Source of the DNA: Hellea balneolensis
Lineage (GTDB): Bacteria; Pseudomonadota; Alphaproteobacteria; Caulobacterales; Maricaulaceae
Reading direction: 5' to 3'
DNA length: 6,065 bases
NCBI GenBank assembly: GCA_003233025.1
Contig: QIKS01000141.1
Span: 1-6,065, forward strand
Below, one piece after another: positions 1 to 6,065 of this stretch. Position numbers and translations under genes: made by a program. Each line of letters opens with the position of its first letter. Within the stretch, counting starts at the first letter, position 1. The notes under the pieces are model-generated. The model saw only the letters and a list, made by a program, of their open reading frames with translations, searched no databases and had not been told where the DNA came from.

Positions 1-167
1 AAAGCCTTATCTCCCATCCCGCCTCGACAACTCATTCCGGCATTCCTGCCGATATCAGAGAGCAAGGCGGTCTGACCGAGGGTTTGATCCGTATTTCCAT
101 CGGCCTTGAACATCCCGATGATCTCATTGCTGACCTAGACGCGGCGTTTCGCAAGGTTTACGGTTAG
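1..167 (+). CDS. C-terminal end of a Cys/Met-metabolism PLP-dependent enzyme (homocysteine synthase / cystathionine gamma-synthase family), partial
   Basis: Only the last 54 codons are in the window; the frame starts at base 3 and ends with TAG at 165-167. The translation contains [12 protein letters not shown] followed by [19 protein letters not shown]. This is the typical C-terminal end of the trans-sulfuration family of fold-type I PLP enzymes: O-succinyl- or O-acetylhomoserine sulfhydrylase, cystathionine gamma-synthase, methionine gamma-lyase. The H-P-A-S-T-T-H-S stretch and the I-G-L-E-H-x-D-D segment are the family landmarks. The PLP lysine and substrate-defining residues lie outside the window, so the exact reaction cannot be assigned; a role in methionine or homocysteine synthesis is most likely. 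It is transcribed toward galU, and its stop overlaps the stop of the displaced galU end. No terminator hairpin with a T-run is visible after it. Confidence 0.85.
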   Translation, partial: SLISHPASTTHSGIPADIREQGGLTEGLIRISIGLEHPDDLIADLDAAFRKVYG

Positions 168-268
168 AGAGATTTGTGTAATTTCTTCATCAAGGCGCGG
201 GCTTGTTCGCCGATGTCTTTATGGGTCATGGCATAGGCGCAGACGGCTTCGAAATATCCGATTTTGGA
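164..268 (-). pseudogene. galU: displaced C-terminal coding end of galU (out of frame with the main ORF)
   Basis: Reading the minus strand from 268 gives S-K-I-G-Y-F-E-A-V-C-A-Y-A-M-T-H-K-D-I-G and 14 more residues, 34 in all, ending with TAA at 166-164. S-K-I-G-Y-F-E-A matches what follows D-C-G in intact GalU proteins, and the final helix is typical of the family. Base 269 is a single leftover base between the Asp255 codon (272-270) and this frame. Adding five bases there, enough for a Cys and a Gly codon, would join both parts into a 291-residue protein, a normal GalU length. This is direct evidence for a small deletion, or a missed-base error, and not for a naturally shorter protein. No slippery heptamer is visible at the junction, so programmed frameshifting is not supported. 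Confidence 0.88.
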
Positions 269-1034
269 GATCATAATCCTGACCTTCGTATTGCAAGGCA
301 AAAAACGGTGAGGTTTCCATCAAGGCGGCCATGGCGTCGGTCAATTGGATTTCATTGCCTGCGCCGGGTTTTTGCTGTTCTAGAAATTTGAAAATTTCAG
401 GCTGTAAAATATACCGGCCAGTGATTTTTAAATTGGAAGGCGCGTCTGCGGGGGCTGGTTTTTCGACCATGGCGCTCATTTCATATATGTTGCCGTTTTG
501 GCTTTTGGGGGTAATAATGCCGTATTTATCCGTCTGGTCACCCGGCACGGCGTCAACGGCAATAACATTGCCGCCGGTTTTGGTATAACAATTGACCATC
601 TGTTTTAGACAGCCTGGCTCTGCTTGTATCAAAACGTCCGGCAATAAGACGGCGAACGGCTCATCACCAATAACCTCGCGGGCGCACCAAATGGCGTGGC
701 CCAGCCCTAAGGGGGCTTGTTGGCGCACAAAGCTGGCTGAACCGGGGAGGGGGAGCTTGCTTTCAAGTTCGGCCAAAAGCTCGGTCTTTTGTTTCAGGTG
801 TAAGCTGGCTTCAAGCTCATAAGCCCGGTCGAAATAATCTTCAATCGCGCCCTTATTGCGGCCTGTGACGAAGACAATATGCTCGATGCCTGCCTCCGTG
901 GCCTCGTCGACCACATATTGTAAGGCCGGACGATCAACAACGGGCAGCATTTCTTTGGGGATGGATTTGGTGGCGGGCAATATCCGCGTTCCGAACCCAG
1001 CCACGGGCAATACAGCTTTACGAATCGTTTTCAT
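219..1034 (-). CDS. galU: UTP-glucose-1-phosphate uridylyltransferase GalU, frameshifted near the 3' end
   Basis: GalU makes UDP-glucose and diphosphate from UTP and glucose-1-phosphate in the cytoplasm. The frame as read has 271 codons. It carries the nucleotidyltransferase signature near residues 9-33 (L-P-V-A-G-F-G-T-R-I-L-P-A-T-K, then P-K-E-M-L-P), the uridine-binding Q-A-P-L-G-L-G-H-A segment at 106-114, L-P-D-V at 131-134, V-E-K-P at 190-193 and G-A-G-N-E-I-Q-L-T-D at 224-233. All are typical of bacterial GalU. Homology stops after Asp255, where Y-D should continue as C-G-S-K. Instead the frame reads 16 unrelated residues and stops. The normal C-terminus lies in another frame (see 164-268). 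The ATG at 1034 gives the standard M-K-x-I-R-K-A-V-L-P start and follows a weak purine-rich AGAGAAG at 1045-1039. It lies 23 bp after glmS and is probably co-transcribed with it. The product would lack a conserved motif, so it is either inactive or the result of a sequence error. The family assignment is firm; functionality is doubtful. Confidence 0.93.
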   Translation of the reverse strand: MKTIRKAVLPVAGFGTRILPATKSIPKEMLPVVDRPALQYVVDEATEAGIEHIVFVTGRNKGAIEDYFDRAYELEASLHLKQKTELLAELESKLPLPGSASFVRQQAPLGLGHAIWCAREVIGDEPFAVLLPDVLIQAEPGCLKQMVNCYTKTGGNVIAVDAVPGDQTDKYGIITPKSQNGNIYEMSAMVEKPAPADAPSNLKITGRYILQPEIFKFLEQQKPGAGNEIQLTDAMAALMETSPFFALQYEGQDYDLQNRIFRSRLRLCHDP

Positions 1035-1057
1035 CTGTCTTCTCTAACAGACAAAAC

Positions 1058-2902
1058 TTACTCAACCGTAACGGATTTGGCCAAATTACGCGGTTGATCC
1101 ACATCGGTACCCAGATGAATGGCTGTGTGATAGGCAAGCAATTGTATGGGAATTGCGTAGATAATCGGCGCGGTGTGGAGGTGGGTTGGTGGACATATTA
1201 AGCGCTCGCCTTTTAGGTTTTCGGCCTTTTTTGCGCCTTGTGCATCTGTGATCAGCAAAATTTTTGCGCCCCGCGTCGCAACTTCTTCAAGGTTGGAGAT
1301 GGTTTTATCAAACAATGCGTCAAGGGGGGCGATACCAATGACCGGTATCCCTTCTTCAATCAAGGCGATGGGGCCGTGTTTTAGCTCTCCTGCGGCGTAG
1401 CCTTCCGCCTGAATATAGGAGATCTCTTTAAGCTTGAGCGCACCCTCCATGGCCAATGGATAATGCACACCCCTGCCCAAATAAAATGCATTGCGCGATT
1501 TTGACAATTCAAGCGCCAGCTCCTCGATTTGTGGCTCTAACGCCAAAGCTTGCGTGATTTGGCGCGGGACTTGCGTTAAGGCCGTGACCAGCTCGTGTTC
1601 GGCTTTGGGCGAGATATGCCCGCGCTGAACGCCAGCAGAAATGGCCAGGGCCAATAATGCGGTGAGCTGGGAGGTAAAGGCTTTGGTTGAAGCGACGCCG
1701 ATTTCCGGCCCGGCATTGAGCGGCAAAGAAAAATCGACGATGCGGGCCATGGTTGAGGTGGACACATTGATCAATGCTGCGGTTTTAAGGCCGAGCTTTT
1801 GACAATGACGAAGGGCGGCCAATGTGTCGGCTGTCTCGCCTGATTGTGAGACCGCCAAAGCCAGCGTGTCCTTGGCCAGAACGGGTTGGCGGTAGCGAAG
1901 CTCGGAGGCGATATCCAAATCAACCGGCAATTTTGCCAATTGTTCAAACCAGTATTTGGCCACTGAAGCTGCGTAGAAGGCGGTGCCGCACGCCATGAGG
2001 GACAAGCGCTGGACGGCAGAAAAATCAAGCTCGGGCACTTGCAATTGCTCGGGGGATTTGACGCGCATATGAAAAGCATCAACATAATGGGTTAAGGTGT
2101 GGGAAACGGTTTCCGCTTGCTCGTTGATTTCCTTGAGCATGAAATGGCGGTAATTGCCTTTTTCCGCCGCCGCCATCGAGCCGCTAACCCGGACGGTTTC
2201 GCGGGTGACGGGTTTGTCATCGGCATTGAAAATTTGAATATTATCCGTTTTGAGGACGGCCCAATCCCCTTCTTCCAGATAAATAATATCATTTGAAAGT
2301 GTGTTTAGGGCAATGGCGTCCGAGCCGACGAAGTTTTCGCCCTCGCCAATGCCAATAGCCAAAGGGCTGCCGCGCCGTGCGACAAACAAATGCTCGTCAA
2401 TGCCGTCAATAATAACACAAATCGCAAATGCGCCTTCAAGCCGTTTGAGGGTTTTGGTAAAGGCTTCTTGCGCGGACAGGCCGGATTTCATGGCGTCATC
2501 GATGAGATGGGCAACCACTTCGGTGTCGGTCTGTGTGACAAATTCCCGCTTTTCTTGCAGCTCTGCCCGCAAAGCCATGAAATTTTCGATAATGCCGTTG
2601 TGAACAACCGCGACCCGGCCGGCGAAATGGGGGTGAGCATTGGTTTCATTGGCTTGTCCGTGGGTGGCCCAACGGGTGTGGGCAATGCCTAAAATACCGT
2701 CCACCGGGCTTTGCTTTAAGCGTTCTTCCAGGTTATGGATTTTACCTTCGGCCCGGCGACGGCTTAACTTGGCGCCTGTTGCGTCTGTCTCGATAACCGC
2801 AATACCGGCACTGTCATAGCCCCGATATTCCAGCCGCTTTAGTCCGCCCAATAATCTTTGCGTGACCGGTTTGTCGCCAATAATTCCAATAATTCCACAC
2901 AT
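1058..2902 (-). CDS. glmS: glutamine-fructose-6-phosphate aminotransferase (isomerizing), GlmS
   Basis: GlmS converts fructose-6-phosphate and glutamine to glucosamine-6-phosphate and glutamate. This is the first committed step to UDP-GlcNAc for peptidoglycan and LPS. The 614 residues compare with 609 in E. coli. An N-terminal class II glutamine amidotransferase domain (about 2-220) starts with the catalytic Cys2 right after Met. It has H-T-R-W-A-T-H-G at 75-82, H-N-G at 101-103 and T-D-T-E-V at 125-129. Two SIS sugar-isomerase domains follow: the first has A-C-G-T-A at 304-308 and S-Q-S-G-E-T at 352-357; the second has E-G-A-L-K-L-K-E at 486-493 and L-K-H-G-P at 507-511. The ring-opening histidine is His509, and the C-terminal L-A-K-S-V-T-V-E supplies Lys609. 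All catalytic positions I can recognise are present. The start is fixed because the Cys must follow Met; TAAGGG lies about 7 bases upstream. It has its own promoter in the gap after ugd and probably carries galU with it. Confidence 0.98.
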   Translation of the reverse strand: MCGIIGIIGDKPVTQRLLGGLKRLEYRGYDSAGIAVIETDATGAKLSRRRAEGKIHNLEERLKQSPVDGILGIAHTRWATHGQANETNAHPHFAGRVAVVHNGIIENFMALRAELQEKREFVTQTDTEVVAHLIDDAMKSGLSAQEAFTKTLKRLEGAFAICVIIDGIDEHLFVARRGSPLAIGIGEGENFVGSDAIALNTLSNDIIYLEEGDWAVLKTDNIQIFNADDKPVTRETVRVSGSMAAAEKGNYRHFMLKEINEQAETVSHTLTHYVDAFHMRVKSPEQLQVPELDFSAVQRLSLMACGTAFYAASVAKYWFEQLAKLPVDLDIASELRYRQPVLAKDTLALAVSQSGETADTLAALRHCQKLGLKTAALINVSTSTMARIVDFSLPLNAGPEIGVASTKAFTSQLTALLALAISAGVQRGHISPKAEHELVTALTQVPRQITQALALEPQIEELALELSKSRNAFYLGRGVHYPLAMEGALKLKEISYIQAEGYAAGELKHGPIALIEEGIPVIGIAPLDALFDKTISNLEEVATRGAKILLITDAQGAKKAENLKGERLICPPTHLHTAPIIYAIPIQLLAYHTAIHLGTDVDQPRNLAKSVTVE

Positions 2903-3003
2903 AACGGCCCTTATTTCTTGGGTGTTTTTCTTAACATAAAGAAAGATGTTTTATAAATTATAAATTTGGTTTTTCAAACGATTGCCATGACACATTTAAC
3001 CAC

Positions 3004-3032
3004 ATTGTATTACAGCCTCCCCTGCTTGACAA
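3004..3032 (-). promoter_or_regulatory. predicted sigma70-type promoter of glmS(-galU)
   Basis: On the minus strand, TTGTCA (3032-3027, 5 of 6 to consensus) is followed after exactly 17 bases by TACAAT (3009-3004, 5 of 6). This predicts a transcription start near 2997 and an AT-rich leader of about 95 bases before the glmS ATG. The -35 box starts 7 bases after the ugd stop codon. The 137-bp gap has no convincing hairpin plus T-run, so read-through from ugd is also possible. Experimental support is lacking, but the box quality, spacing and position are good. Confidence 0.65.
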
Positions 3033-3039
3033 AAATTTT

Positions 3040-4350
3040 TTATGGTTGGGGTCGTCCGATACTGTGATAGTTAAAGCCCATCTCGTTCATAAGATGGGGG
3101 TCATAAATATTGCGCAAATCGACGATAATTGGTGTTTTGAGCGCGGCTTTAACCCGGTCTAAATCCAGGGCGCGAAATTGGTCCCATTCGGTGATGATGG
3201 TCAGCGCGTCAGCGTTTTTCAAGCAATCATAAGCATGGTCGCAAAAATCGACATCCGGCAAGAGGGGGCGGGCTTCCTCCATTGCTTCCGGGTCATAGGC
3301 GCGGATTTTTGCCCCTTTCTCGGTGAGGGCTTTGATGATCGGCAAAGCGGGGGATTGGCGCATATCGTCGGTATTGGGTTTAAAAGAAAGTCCCAATACG
3401 GCGATGGTTTTACCTGCGACATCGCCCCCACAAGCGGTGATGATTTTATCAGCCATGTGCCGCTTGCGGGCGTCATTGGCCGCGACCACAGCTTCCACAA
3501 TTTTCAAGGGCGCATCTGCTTCCTGGGCTGTGCGGATCAGGGCAAGCGTGTCTTTGGGAAAGCACGAGCCGCCATATCCTGGCCCGGCGTGCAAAAATTT
3601 CTTGCCGATACGGCCGTCCAGGCCAATGCCTTTGGAAACTTCTTGCACATTGGCCCCGACCTTTTCACACAAATCAGCCATCTCATTAATGAAGGTGATT
3701 TTGGTAGCCAGAAATGCATTGCCGGCATATTTAATCAGCTCCGATGTGCGGCGGTCGGTAAAGACAATCGGTGTTTCATTGATGTAAAGTGGCCGGTACA
3801 AAGCGCCCATGACGTCGCGGGCGCGCTTTGAACTTGTGCCGACGACAACCCGGTCCGGGCGCTTAAAATCGGCAATAGCCGCCCCTTCGCGTAGGAACTC
3901 CGGGTTTGAAACCACATCAAAATCTGCTTTTGGCGCGGCTTTGCGGATAATGCCTTCCACCGCGTCCCCTGTGCCAACCGGCACGGTGGACTTGGTGACC
4001 ACCACCGTATAGCCGTCGATAAGTCCGGCGATTTCTTCGGCGGCAGCGTAAACATAGGAAAGATCGGCAAACCCGTCGCCGCGCCGCGCCGGTGTGCCGA
4101 CGGCAATAAAGACGGCGTCGGCCTCGCGCACCGCCGTCTCAATCTCTGTGGTAAAGGACAGGCGCCCTTCCTTGATATTTTTGGCGACAAGGCTCTTTAA
4201 GCCCGGCTCATAAATCGGTATCCCGCCTTTGTTGAGAGTATCAATTTTGCCAGGGTCTTTATCGACGCAGATTACCTGGTGGCCAAAATCGGCAAAGCAA
4301 ACCCCGGAGACAAGCCCGACATACCCCGTTCCTATCATCGCAACACGCAT
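3040..4350 (-). CDS. ugd: UDP-glucose 6-dehydrogenase
   Basis: Ugd oxidises UDP-glucose to UDP-glucuronate in two NAD-dependent steps; the product feeds acidic exopolysaccharide, capsule or LPS sugars. The 436-residue length is normal for the bacterial single-subunit type. The N-terminal Rossmann fold has G-T-G-Y-V-G-L at 7-13 and an acidic residue at Asp30. S-T-V-P-V-G-T is at 121-127 and N-P-E-F-L-R-E-G at 149-156. The helix with E-L-I-K-Y-A-G-N at 204-211 supplies a catalytic lysine and asparagine. The active-site loop G-G-S-C-F-P-K-D at 260-267 contains the nucleophile Cys263. F-K-P-N-T-D-D-M-R at 323-331 marks the C-terminal UDP-binding domain. The ATG is preceded by AGGA with a 6-base spacer. 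It follows the phosphomutase gene by 31 bp in the same direction, so co-transcription is likely. GDP-mannose dehydrogenase is a related alternative, but the sequence reads as Ugd, and galU and the phosphomutase nearby agree. Confidence 0.96.
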   Translation of the reverse strand: MRVAMIGTGYVGLVSGVCFADFGHQVICVDKDPGKIDTLNKGGIPIYEPGLKSLVAKNIKEGRLSFTTEIETAVREADAVFIAVGTPARRGDGFADLSYVYAAAEEIAGLIDGYTVVVTKSTVPVGTGDAVEGIIRKAAPKADFDVVSNPEFLREGAAIADFKRPDRVVVGTSSKRARDVMGALYRPLYINETPIVFTDRRTSELIKYAGNAFLATKITFINEMADLCEKVGANVQEVSKGIGLDGRIGKKFLHAGPGYGGSCFPKDTLALIRTAQEADAPLKIVEAVVAANDARKRHMADKIITACGGDVAGKTIAVLGLSFKPNTDDMRQSPALPIIKALTEKGAKIRAYDPEAMEEARPLLPDVDFCDHAYDCLKNADALTIITEWDQFRALDLDRVKAALKTPIIVDLRNIYDPHLMNEMGFNYHSIGRPQP

Positions 4351-4381
4351 GGTCTATCCTCATTCTTTCAAGTTACTGACC

Positions 4382-5902
4382 TTAGATTTTTTGGTCGTAT
4401 TCGCCGATTTCTTTATATTTTGCAAGTCTTGCTTCGATCTCGCGAAACATGGCGGTTTTGTTGGCCTCAGAGGTCGGGCTTTCGACAACGACGACCAAAT
4501 TTGGTGTGTTTGAACTGGCACGGACAAGGCCCCATGTGCCGTCTTCCAACGTTACCCGCACACCGTTGACGGTGTTGACGTCGCGGATGGATTGGCCGAG
4601 CAATTTATCGCCGTTTTTAAAGGCTTGCTGATATTCTGCGACAACCTGCTCGACCACACCGTATTTTTTCTCGTCGTCGCAAGCGGGTGACATGGTTGGG
4701 CTGCCCCAGGTTTTAGGCAAGGCCCGGCGCAGATCGGCCATGGATTTATCCGGGTTGCGGTCGAGCATTTGCAAAATGGCGATGGCGGATAAAATACCGT
4801 CATCATAGCCGCGGCCAATCGGGGCGTTAAAGAAATAATGCCCGGATTTCTCAAAGCCAACCAGCGCGCCGATTTCTTTGGAGCGGCGTTTGATATAGGA
4901 ATGTCCGGTTTTCCAATAATCAGTTTTCGCACCGTTTTTGATCAATACAGGATCGGTCATATAAAGCCCGGTTGATTTAACGTCGGCGACAAATTGCGCG
5001 TTTTCAAACCGGGCCGAGAGATCACGGGCCAGCATGACGCCGACCTTATCGGCAAAAATTTCCTCGCCTTCATTATCAACCACGCCGCACCGGTCGCCGT
5101 CGCCGTCAAAACCAACGGCCAGATCAGCGCCGTGTTCCAACACGGCGTCGCGCATGGCGTGCAGCATTTTCATGTCTTCGGGGTTGGGATTATAGGCGGG
5201 GAAATTATAATCAAGTTCGCACTGAATCGGTATGACTTCGACGCCGATTTTGTCCAATACATGAGGGGCAAAAGCCCCCGCCGTGCCGTTACCGCACGCG
5301 CAAACCACTTTAAGCTTTCGCTTGAGCTTTATGCCTTTGGCCAAATCGCGCATATAAATACCGGCCATGTCCTCGACTTTTTTATAGCTGCCGCCGCTGC
5401 GGGTGACGGCTTTACCGCCGAGCGCGATTTCCTTTAGCCTGCCCATTTCGTCAGGCCCAAAAGTCAGTGGTTTTTCAACCCCCATTTTAACCCCCGTCCA
5501 GCCATTATTATTGTGGCTGGCCGTGACCATGGCGACACAAGGAATATCCAGCTCAAATTGGGCGAAATAGGCGGTAGGTGACAGGGCCAGACCGATATCA
5601 ACGACCTCAACCCCCGCGCTCATCAACCCGACTTCCAATGCCTGTTTGATCGACAGGGAATAGGAACGGTAATCATGGCCGACAACGATTTGCGGGCGAA
5701 CTTCCAATTCATGAATGAGCGTCCCCAGGGCCGCGCCGAGGGTTTGGATGCCGTAGAGGTTGATTTCGGAGGGTTTGTCGCTCGCCGGATGTCCAAACCA
5801 CCAGCGCGCATCATATTCGCGAAACCCGGTCGGCTTAATCAAAGGATGGTTTTCAAACCGGGATGAATTGGCCTCAATAAATGGTTCTGGTTTTAAACTC
5901 AT
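4382..5902 (-). CDS. phosphomannomutase/phosphoglucomutase (alpha-D-phosphohexomutase family, AlgC/ManB type)
   Basis: This enzyme interconverts hexose-6-phosphates and hexose-1-phosphates through a phosphoserine intermediate and glucose/mannose-1,6-bisphosphate. It would supply glucose-1-P to GalU or mannose-1-P to GDP-mannose synthesis. The four landmark loops occur in order over 506 residues: T-A-S-H-N with phosphorylated Ser129; the metal loop D-G-D-G-D-R at 266-271; the sugar-binding G-F-E-K-S-G-H at 349-355; and a phosphate-binding loop R-A-S-S-N-T-P-N-L at 461-469. The last differs from the common R-x-S-x-T-E-P form but resembles what I recall from alphaproteobacterial members. The N-terminal F-R-E-Y-D-A-R (27-33) is also typical. 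The ATG follows AGGA with a 6-base spacer and overlaps the stop of the upstream gene (ATGA), implying translational coupling. Mannose versus glucose preference cannot be read from sequence, so no symbol is given; the ugd neighbour favours a role in glucose-1-P supply. Confidence 0.93.
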   Translation of the reverse strand: MSLKPEPFIEANSSRFENHPLIKPTGFREYDARWWFGHPASDKPSEINLYGIQTLGAALGTLIHELEVRPQIVVGHDYRSYSLSIKQALEVGLMSAGVEVVDIGLALSPTAYFAQFELDIPCVAMVTASHNNNGWTGVKMGVEKPLTFGPDEMGRLKEIALGGKAVTRSGGSYKKVEDMAGIYMRDLAKGIKLKRKLKVVCACGNGTAGAFAPHVLDKIGVEVIPIQCELDYNFPAYNPNPEDMKMLHAMRDAVLEHGADLAVGFDGDGDRCGVVDNEGEEIFADKVGVMLARDLSARFENAQFVADVKSTGLYMTDPVLIKNGAKTDYWKTGHSYIKRRSKEIGALVGFEKSGHYFFNAPIGRGYDDGILSAIAILQMLDRNPDKSMADLRRALPKTWGSPTMSPACDDEKKYGVVEQVVAEYQQAFKNGDKLLGQSIRDVNTVNGVRVTLEDGTWGLVRASSNTPNLVVVVESPTSEANKTAMFREIEARLAKYKEIGEYDQKI

Positions 5903-6065
5903 GATATGTCCTTGGTGTCGATGGCCCGGGCGATAACTTTAAAGGGTGAATAGGTAAATTTCCTTAACAGGCTAATAGCACTGATTGTGCGATATTGTTG
6001 CACAGATTTCCGTGATTTCCAGATCGTCGGCAAACCTTTTACGGCGTGAACCATGCCGCGCAGTG
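5899..6065 (-). CDS. C-terminal end of a probable family 2 glycosyltransferase, partial
   Basis: A minus-strand frame is open from the right edge to a TGA at 5901-5899, giving 54 residues. It begins L-R-G-M-V-H-A-V-K-G-L-P-T-I-W-K-S-R-K and continues to F-T-Y-S-P-F-K-V-I-A-R. It is basic, has no membrane segment, and resembles the tail of GT2 glycosyltransferases, where an R-G-L-x-x-x-L-x-G-L-P helix is followed by basic K-R-R-x-x-Q residues. The catalytic domain is outside the window, so the assignment rests on this weak tail similarity and on the sugar-nucleotide gene context. That the frame is coding is supported by its 4-base ATGA overlap with the phosphomutase start, a common arrangement within operons. 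The AGGA ribosome binding site of the phosphomutase lies inside this gene. The alternative is an unrelated protein of the same operon. Confidence 0.6.
   Translation of the reverse strand, partial: LRGMVHAVKGLPTIWKSRKSVQQYRTISAISLLRKFTYSPFKVIARAIDTKDIS

Noticed and set aside
193..222. Possible terminator hairpin GGCG/CGCC downstream of the plus-strand gene
   Set aside because: It has a 4-bp stem, a 10-base loop and only a short interrupted T stretch, and it lies within the galU coding end.
219..266. A genuine alternative C-terminus for GalU (the last 16 residues of the 271-codon frame)
   Set aside because: The conserved GalU tail is present intact in another frame directly at the junction, which is explained more simply by a small deletion or a sequence error.
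1034..1051. Inverted repeat TCTGT/ACAGA around the galU ribosome binding site
   Set aside because: It is only a 5-bp stem with an 8-base loop and no extension, too weak to call a regulatory hairpin or terminator.
2903..3003. glmS ribozyme or riboswitch in the glmS leader
   Set aside because: The leader is short and AT-rich and shows none of the paired core expected of the glmS ribozyme, which is also known mainly from Gram-positive bacteria.
3178..3831. 217-codon open frame on the plus strand opposite ugd
   Set aside because: It lies fully inside ugd on the other strand, where Ugd has an uninterrupted, motif-rich match. Its translation shows no recognisable domain, so it is a shadow of the codon pattern.
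4994..5437. 147-codon open frame on the plus strand opposite the phosphomutase
   Set aside because: It is antisense to the metal-binding and central domains of a clear phosphohexomutase and shows no family motif of its own.

Overview
The window looks like chromosomal DNA from an alphaproteobacterium of moderate GC content. That placement is inferred from the style of the GlmS, Ugd and phosphomannomutase/phosphoglucomutase proteins and has not been checked by a search. Apart from one short partial gene at the left edge, all genes lie on the minus strand and read right to left. They form a nucleotide-sugar precursor cluster of the kind found in exopolysaccharide, capsule or LPS loci.

In the direction of transcription the minus-strand order is: the tail of a probable family 2 glycosyltransferase (6065-5899, entering from the right edge); a phosphomannomutase/phosphoglucomutase (5902-4382) whose ATG overlaps the glycosyltransferase stop as ATGA; UDP-glucose 6-dehydrogenase ugd (4350-3040) after a 31-bp gap; a 137-bp intergenic region with a strong sigma70-type promoter; glucosamine-6-phosphate synthase glmS (2902-1058); and, after 23 bp, UTP-glucose-1-phosphate uridylyltransferase galU (1034 to about 164). 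On the plus strand, 1-167 is the C-terminal end of a Cys/Met-metabolism PLP-dependent enzyme that converges on galU.

The genes fit one pathway. The hexose phosphomutase makes glucose-1-P (and/or mannose-1-P), GalU makes UDP-glucose, Ugd oxidises it to UDP-glucuronate, and GlmS makes glucosamine-6-P, the first step toward UDP-GlcNAc. A glycosyltransferase would use such donors.

The main anomaly is that galU is frameshifted near its 3' end. Five bases appear to be missing at about position 269, exactly where the conserved Cys-Gly of the Y-D-C-G-S-K motif should be. The normal C-terminus is still present in another frame and ends at 164, where its stop codon overlaps the stop of the converging gene. 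Otherwise the window holds well-known housekeeping and polysaccharide-precursor genes. I see no RNA gene, mobile element, CRISPR array or previously undescribed system.
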